A DNA stretch of 64,000 bases from Streblospio benedicti (Eukaryota; Annelida; Polychaeta; Spionida; Spionidae): positions 35,753,756 through 35,817,755 of the forward strand of contig CM032669.1 in the NCBI GenBank assembly GCA_019095985.1, in the 5' to 3' direction. The notes beneath the pieces were generated by a model. It had not been told where the DNA came from and searched no databases. It saw nothing but the letters and a program-made list of their open reading frames with translations. Shown in pieces: positions 61,701 through 64,000 of this stretch. Made by a program: the position numbers and the translations under genes. Within the stretch, counting starts at the first letter, position 1. The number at the start of each line of letters is the position of its first letter.

Positions 61701-64000
61701 GGTGCGTGCACACATTATTAAAAATGCCTTTTTTTATAATTAGTGATTTAGGTGCTTGAACACACAATTCCTAAAAAATCAGGTGCTTTAAAATATTTGT
61801 GGCATACTGCAAATTGACTTTCTACTTATGTCATCTACTGTGATTTCAACCAATTTATAATAGTAAATGGTTTACAATATCCATTTCATGTCTTGTCACA
61901 TTTCCTTTTAGGATTTTGGATAAATCTTCACACACTTCTTGCAATACGGCTTGTTGTTTGTAATAAGATCTTTCAATCTACACACAGTAGCAATAAGATA
62001 TTTAGATTAATTAAGAAGTTGATTTGATCATGATCTTAAATATCTTGTAGTCAAATTATTAAAATGCAGTTATTTCAGTTGAGCAAAATAATGTGTGCAT
62101 TACATTAATTACCATTGAATTGTTAATAAAAATTAAAAGTTTATTGCTGCCTGTATAAAAAAATGACACTTCTACTCCTTGATTGATGATTTGCATAAAT
62201 GAGATTACCATAAACATTATAAATGTAAATGTAACTTTACAATACTATCATCTACTATCACGTCAATCAACTTATAATGGAACAAATAATTTACGTTTTC
62301 AAATTCTTCTCTTGTCACATTTCCTTTTCGGATTTTGGATAAATCTTCTTGCATTTCTTGCAATTCAGTTTGTTGTTTATCCAATGTTGTTTTAACCTAC
62401 ATGTACAATTATCAAAAAAAAAAATAAGAGCTAACATTGTTGGTTTATACAGACCTGATATTCTTTAATATGTTGTTGCTTCAATTTTCTTTCACTCAAA
62501 TTATTAAAATGTAGTTATTTTAGTTGAGCAAATAATGTGTGTATTACATCTATTAGAAATGAATTGCTAATGTAAGTTCAAAATTCATTGCGGTCTGCAT
62601 AATTTGTTTTTAAACTTCTATTCCTTGATTGATGATTTCTATAAATTAAATTACATTAAACATCATAATACAGATGTAACTTTACGATACTACCATCTAC
62701 TATCACGTCAATCAACTTATAATAGAACAAATAATTTACGTTTTCAAATTCATCTCTCGTCACATTTCCTTTTCGGATTTTGGATAAATCTTCTTGCAAT
62801 TCTTGCAATTCAATTTGTTGCTTACCCAATGTTGCTTCAACCTACATGTACAATTGTCAAAAATAAATAAGAGCTAACATGGTTGGTTTATACACTGTTG
62901 ATCTACTTAAATGAGTCCTTGCTTCAAATTTCTTTCACTCGCTGAACATACCTACTACATACACACATATATTACCAGAGAAAGTGTCAAAGCAGATTGG
63001 TAAAAAAGATGCTTCATCAGTTTATTCAACAGTTAAAAGGAGAGGTTCAAATGCAAAGAGATGTCCTACATTACAAAGTTATGCCTAAAATCTTTCTAGG
63101 ACTATCTTAATTAATGGTATTATCAAATCAATATCTAATTTTTATCAAATGTAGGACACACTGGCTGGTATGAATTTGAACCCCTTATAATTAGCAAAAT
63201 ATATAACCATTTGAATATAGTATTAAAAATTACAGTAAACAAAAAAAGTGTTTATTATTAAAAAACAAGAAAATATATGTGAATGGCGATTATCCAAACA
63301 AAACTTCTGAAAATTGAGAAGTAGAAATTAGTTGTTTTTTTAAACTGGGCACAAAAATCTGAAAAATGCTAAGCATAGGGTTCATGCAGCAACATTCGTG
63401 CCTCACTTCTAAAAGAAAAAGAAATATTTCACTATATACCTCTCCTTCAAATTTCTCAATCTTTTTAAACAAGTTTTTAAGTGATTGAAAATCTTTTTGC
63501 AAATCTTCTATTATGTTTACTTGAGATGTAAGATCTTTCTGAATTTCCTTTGATAATGAAGAATTTGCAGATGATACATCTTGTAATTTCTTGATTTGTT
63601 CGAAAACTTTCTCAGATGACCTATTTGCATCCTTCATGTCATTTTGAATTTGTTCAACCTCTTTTGTAAGCTTCTTGAAATCATTTTCTAAACTTTCAGC
63701 CTTTTTATTTGCATCTTTGCTCAATTCTTCAGCTAATATCTTCAACTCGTTCCTCGCCTAGAGATGTTCATTACCATAAAAGATGAAAATACATATTGTA
63801 TTCAAAAATACATCTATGAGAGGAAGAAAAAATATTATTGTAAGAAGCTATATTACAGCAAATGATATACATGTATACACTATGTACAAAGATATATTCA
63901 AACTAAACCCCACATTTTCAAGCTCTTTCTTCATAGCAGATTCTTTCTTCAGTTGTTTCATATCACTCTCAACTTTTGTCAAACTTGACTGCATGTTTTC
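43008..64000 (-). CDS. Long coiled-coil protein with exon-encoded 34-residue repeats; family not recognised; 5' end outside window
   Basis: About 20 small exons on the minus strand, nearly all in phase 0. From the right edge: 63914-64000 (partial), 63440-63757, 62740-62841, 62295-62396, 61876-61977, 60037-60138, 57893-57994, 56788-56889, 56395-56496, 55834-55935, 55654-55731, 54988-55065, 53553-53693, 52091-52198, 51123-51242, 50897-50973, 50426-50519, perhaps 49477-49554, 48152-48238, 47236-47289, 46188-46384, then a terminal exon (45042-45312 or 43008-43728). All have GT-AG borders and phases agree. The product is E/K/Q/D-rich with heptad-spaced hydrophobics throughout and no visible membrane segment, signal peptide or enzyme motif: an elongated coiled coil. 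Cytoskeletal, centrosomal or ciliary roles are possible but unproven. One or more splice choices may be wrong. Confidence 0.8.
45042..45312 (-). CDS. Coiled-coil gene: alternative last exon 1
   Basis: Acceptor tttttactag. The exon enters in phase 2, completing an Arg codon split by the 46188 donor (AG|G), and continues WLKWKSKLMYVLWKRESEAE and then an S/N/D-rich tail ending NSTLGFNSPH and a stop. The start is aromatic and basic, unlike the rest of the protein. No family recognised. Confidence 0.65.
46984..47289 (-). CDS. Coiled-coil gene: exon with optional D/K-rich read-through C-terminus
   Basis: Acceptor tttctttag, then RETSIDDLQEQINKVKES. A donor gtaggt at 47230-47235 would end the exon at 47236 in phase 0 and join the 46384 exon. 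If it is not used, the frame runs on through 84 acidic/basic residues (GEDDKKGDEKKDKEKNEED, then DKDKDK runs) to a stop at 46984. This gives a short, highly charged, disordered C-terminus. Low-complexity D/K sequence also opens frames on the opposite strand, which are spurious. Confidence 0.6.
   Translation of the reverse strand, partial: RETSIDDLQEQINKVKESVGEDDKKGDEKKDKEKNEEDETDDNDQDSSDKDNDTEKDDDKDKNDNDDKDDDKDKDKSDDKEKDKDKDKDKDKDKNDQGNDK
47400..47690 (+). mobile_element. LINE 3' fragment with ttgattga tail
   Basis: Ends cctgaatgaggaataattag, then gggcctgcc and a ttgattgattga tail. The same ending, in reverse orientation, terminates the LINE at 58385-59350, so both are 3' ends of one family. 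It lies in an intron of the coiled-coil gene. Confidence 0.7.
48806..48950. mobile_element. Short CAGGG-terminus MITE
   Basis: Starts CAGGGCATGAAACTAATG and ends GGCTTTATTTCGTACCCTG; the outermost bases are inverted repeats. Flanks gatatag and ataatag are similar but not identical. 145 bp, non-coding, in an intron. Confidence 0.55.
48955..49190 (-). mobile_element. tRNA-derived SINE
   Basis: On the minus strand: a box A-like TAGTCTAGTGAGTCAG, a box B GGATTCGAATCCC about 50 bp later, then a body AGGCTATGTGATAGTCCTTT. The body start is shared with the copy at 51290. It is not a functional tRNA: the stems do not pair and the body is appended. Confidence 0.65.
49477..49554 (-). CDS. Possible 26-codon exon of the coiled-coil gene
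   Basis: An open frame LIPENAAQIKLLKCSKLIKC to AEDD with donor gtaaat. The nearest good acceptor (attacag) gives the wrong phase and a stop. Only a second AG eight bases later (aacaaag) gives phase 0, and then 78 bp, like two other exons of the gene. It may be optional, or not an exon. Confidence 0.4.
51290..51410 (+). mobile_element. tRNA-derived SINE, second copy
   Basis: Plus strand: GTCTAATGCGCCTGCCTTAA, then GTGGTAGTGGTCCAGGGTTCG (box B GGTTCGAGTTC) and the body CAGGCTATGTGATATAGTCC. It lies in the intron just upstream of the 51123-51242 exon of the coiled-coil gene. Confidence 0.6.
55834..62841 (-). CDS. Array of 34-codon repeat exons (eight live, one dead)
   Basis: Eight exons of exactly 102 bp, phase 0 at both ends, at 62740, 62295, 61876, 60037, 57893, 56788, 56395 and 55834 (left borders). 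Shared pattern: a hydrophobic residue at position 1; KQ(Q/E) at 7-9 in most; hydrophobic at 12, 15, 19 and 22; acidic at 18; SK(I/M) at 20-22 in most; V or I at 27. Examples: VEATLGKQQ, LQELQEDLSKI and GNVTRDEFEN in the first. Spacing 3-4-3 at positions 12-22 is a canonical heptad register. A ninth copy at 61097-61196 is decayed. Confidence 0.85.
58385..59350 (-). mobile_element. Decayed LINE (RT part) in an intron of the coiled-coil gene
   Basis: The minus strand shows, in order, IPSEWEEI, a GNYRGLKLIDQV-like segment, a DRVPRHVIWWAMRKLAMEEW segment, GVCQGLVFS, KLLYADDLIF (the YADD catalytic motif) and a C-terminal part with RKGSLRWLGHDVR. It ends in a ttgattga tail at about 58390. Frames are broken several times, and the copy is 5' truncated. 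The family differs from the LINEs at 19.3 and 31.5 kb. Confidence 0.8.
61097..61196 (-). pseudogene. Decayed 34-codon repeat exon
   Basis: Between the live repeat exons at 61876 and 60037 lies a 100-bp stretch that aligns with them: KDIKEDISNIETRLLVQDIL matches the QELQEDLSKI...EF half. It is 2 bp short of the 102-bp unit, so the frame opened by GTAGAA at the acceptor hits a TAA. The expected donor GT after the last codon has become AT. It is a host exon that lost function while its neighbours were kept. Confidence 0.65.
61300..61567. repeat. Two adjacent hairpin repeats
   Basis: 61300-61418 is bounded by CTCCCCAGTTT and AAACTGGGGAG, with GCCGTTCA/TGAACGG further in. 61429-61567 is bounded by AATGGTCTGTTTTAGTG and its complement CACTAAAACAGACCATT, with a partly paired inner arm. 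They look like two short MITEs, or one element with nested arms, in an intron of the coiled-coil gene. Confidence 0.6.

Overview
The window is nuclear DNA from an AT-rich, intron-rich invertebrate animal. Three conserved animal genes, short exons with GT-AG introns, and dense LINE, SINE, MITE, Penelope and Ty3/gypsy debris show this. Frequent ACATGTA words and tctaga runs would fit a mollusc or other marine lophotrochozoan, but that is only a guess; the phylum cannot be fixed from this sequence alone.

Layout. (1) About 1-12.4 kb, minus strand: an annexin with a long G/Y/P/Q-rich N-terminus (annexin A7/A11 type). Repeats 2-4 of the core lie beyond the left edge. (2) 12.4-23.65 kb: no convincing gene; a repeat field with a truncated RTE-like LINE, hAT-like elements and inverted AATTCC-rich repeats. 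(3) 23.65-28.11 kb, minus strand: a canopy (CNPY3/4) ER co-chaperone. (4) 28.1-34.2 kb: LINE pieces and a broken Ty3/gypsy fossil. (5) 34.28-40.56 kb, plus strand: ARPC1, the WD40 subunit of the Arp2/3 complex, complete in nine coding exons, with several transposons and a long palindrome in its introns. (6) 40.6-43.0 kb: repeats, including a MITE nested in another repeat. (7) 43.0 kb to beyond 64 kb, minus strand: an unrecognised coiled-coil gene with a run of 34-codon repeat exons and several possible C-termini.

The main discovery is in exon structure. The annexin carries two adjacent 114-bp versions of the exon for the second half of annexin repeat 1, in the same phase and only 69 bp apart. 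The CNPY gene carries two versions of its exon 2 (127 and 121 bp) and two of its exon 4 (85 and 85 bp). All four CNPY lengths are 1 mod 3, so using both copies, or neither, would break the frame: they must be mutually exclusive. That predicts four canopy proteins. The coiled-coil gene shows the same process at a larger scale: serial exon duplication, one decayed repeat exon, and alternative last exons that share a splice phase. The genes do not form an operon or a pathway. What links them is a history of local exon duplication turned into alternative splicing.
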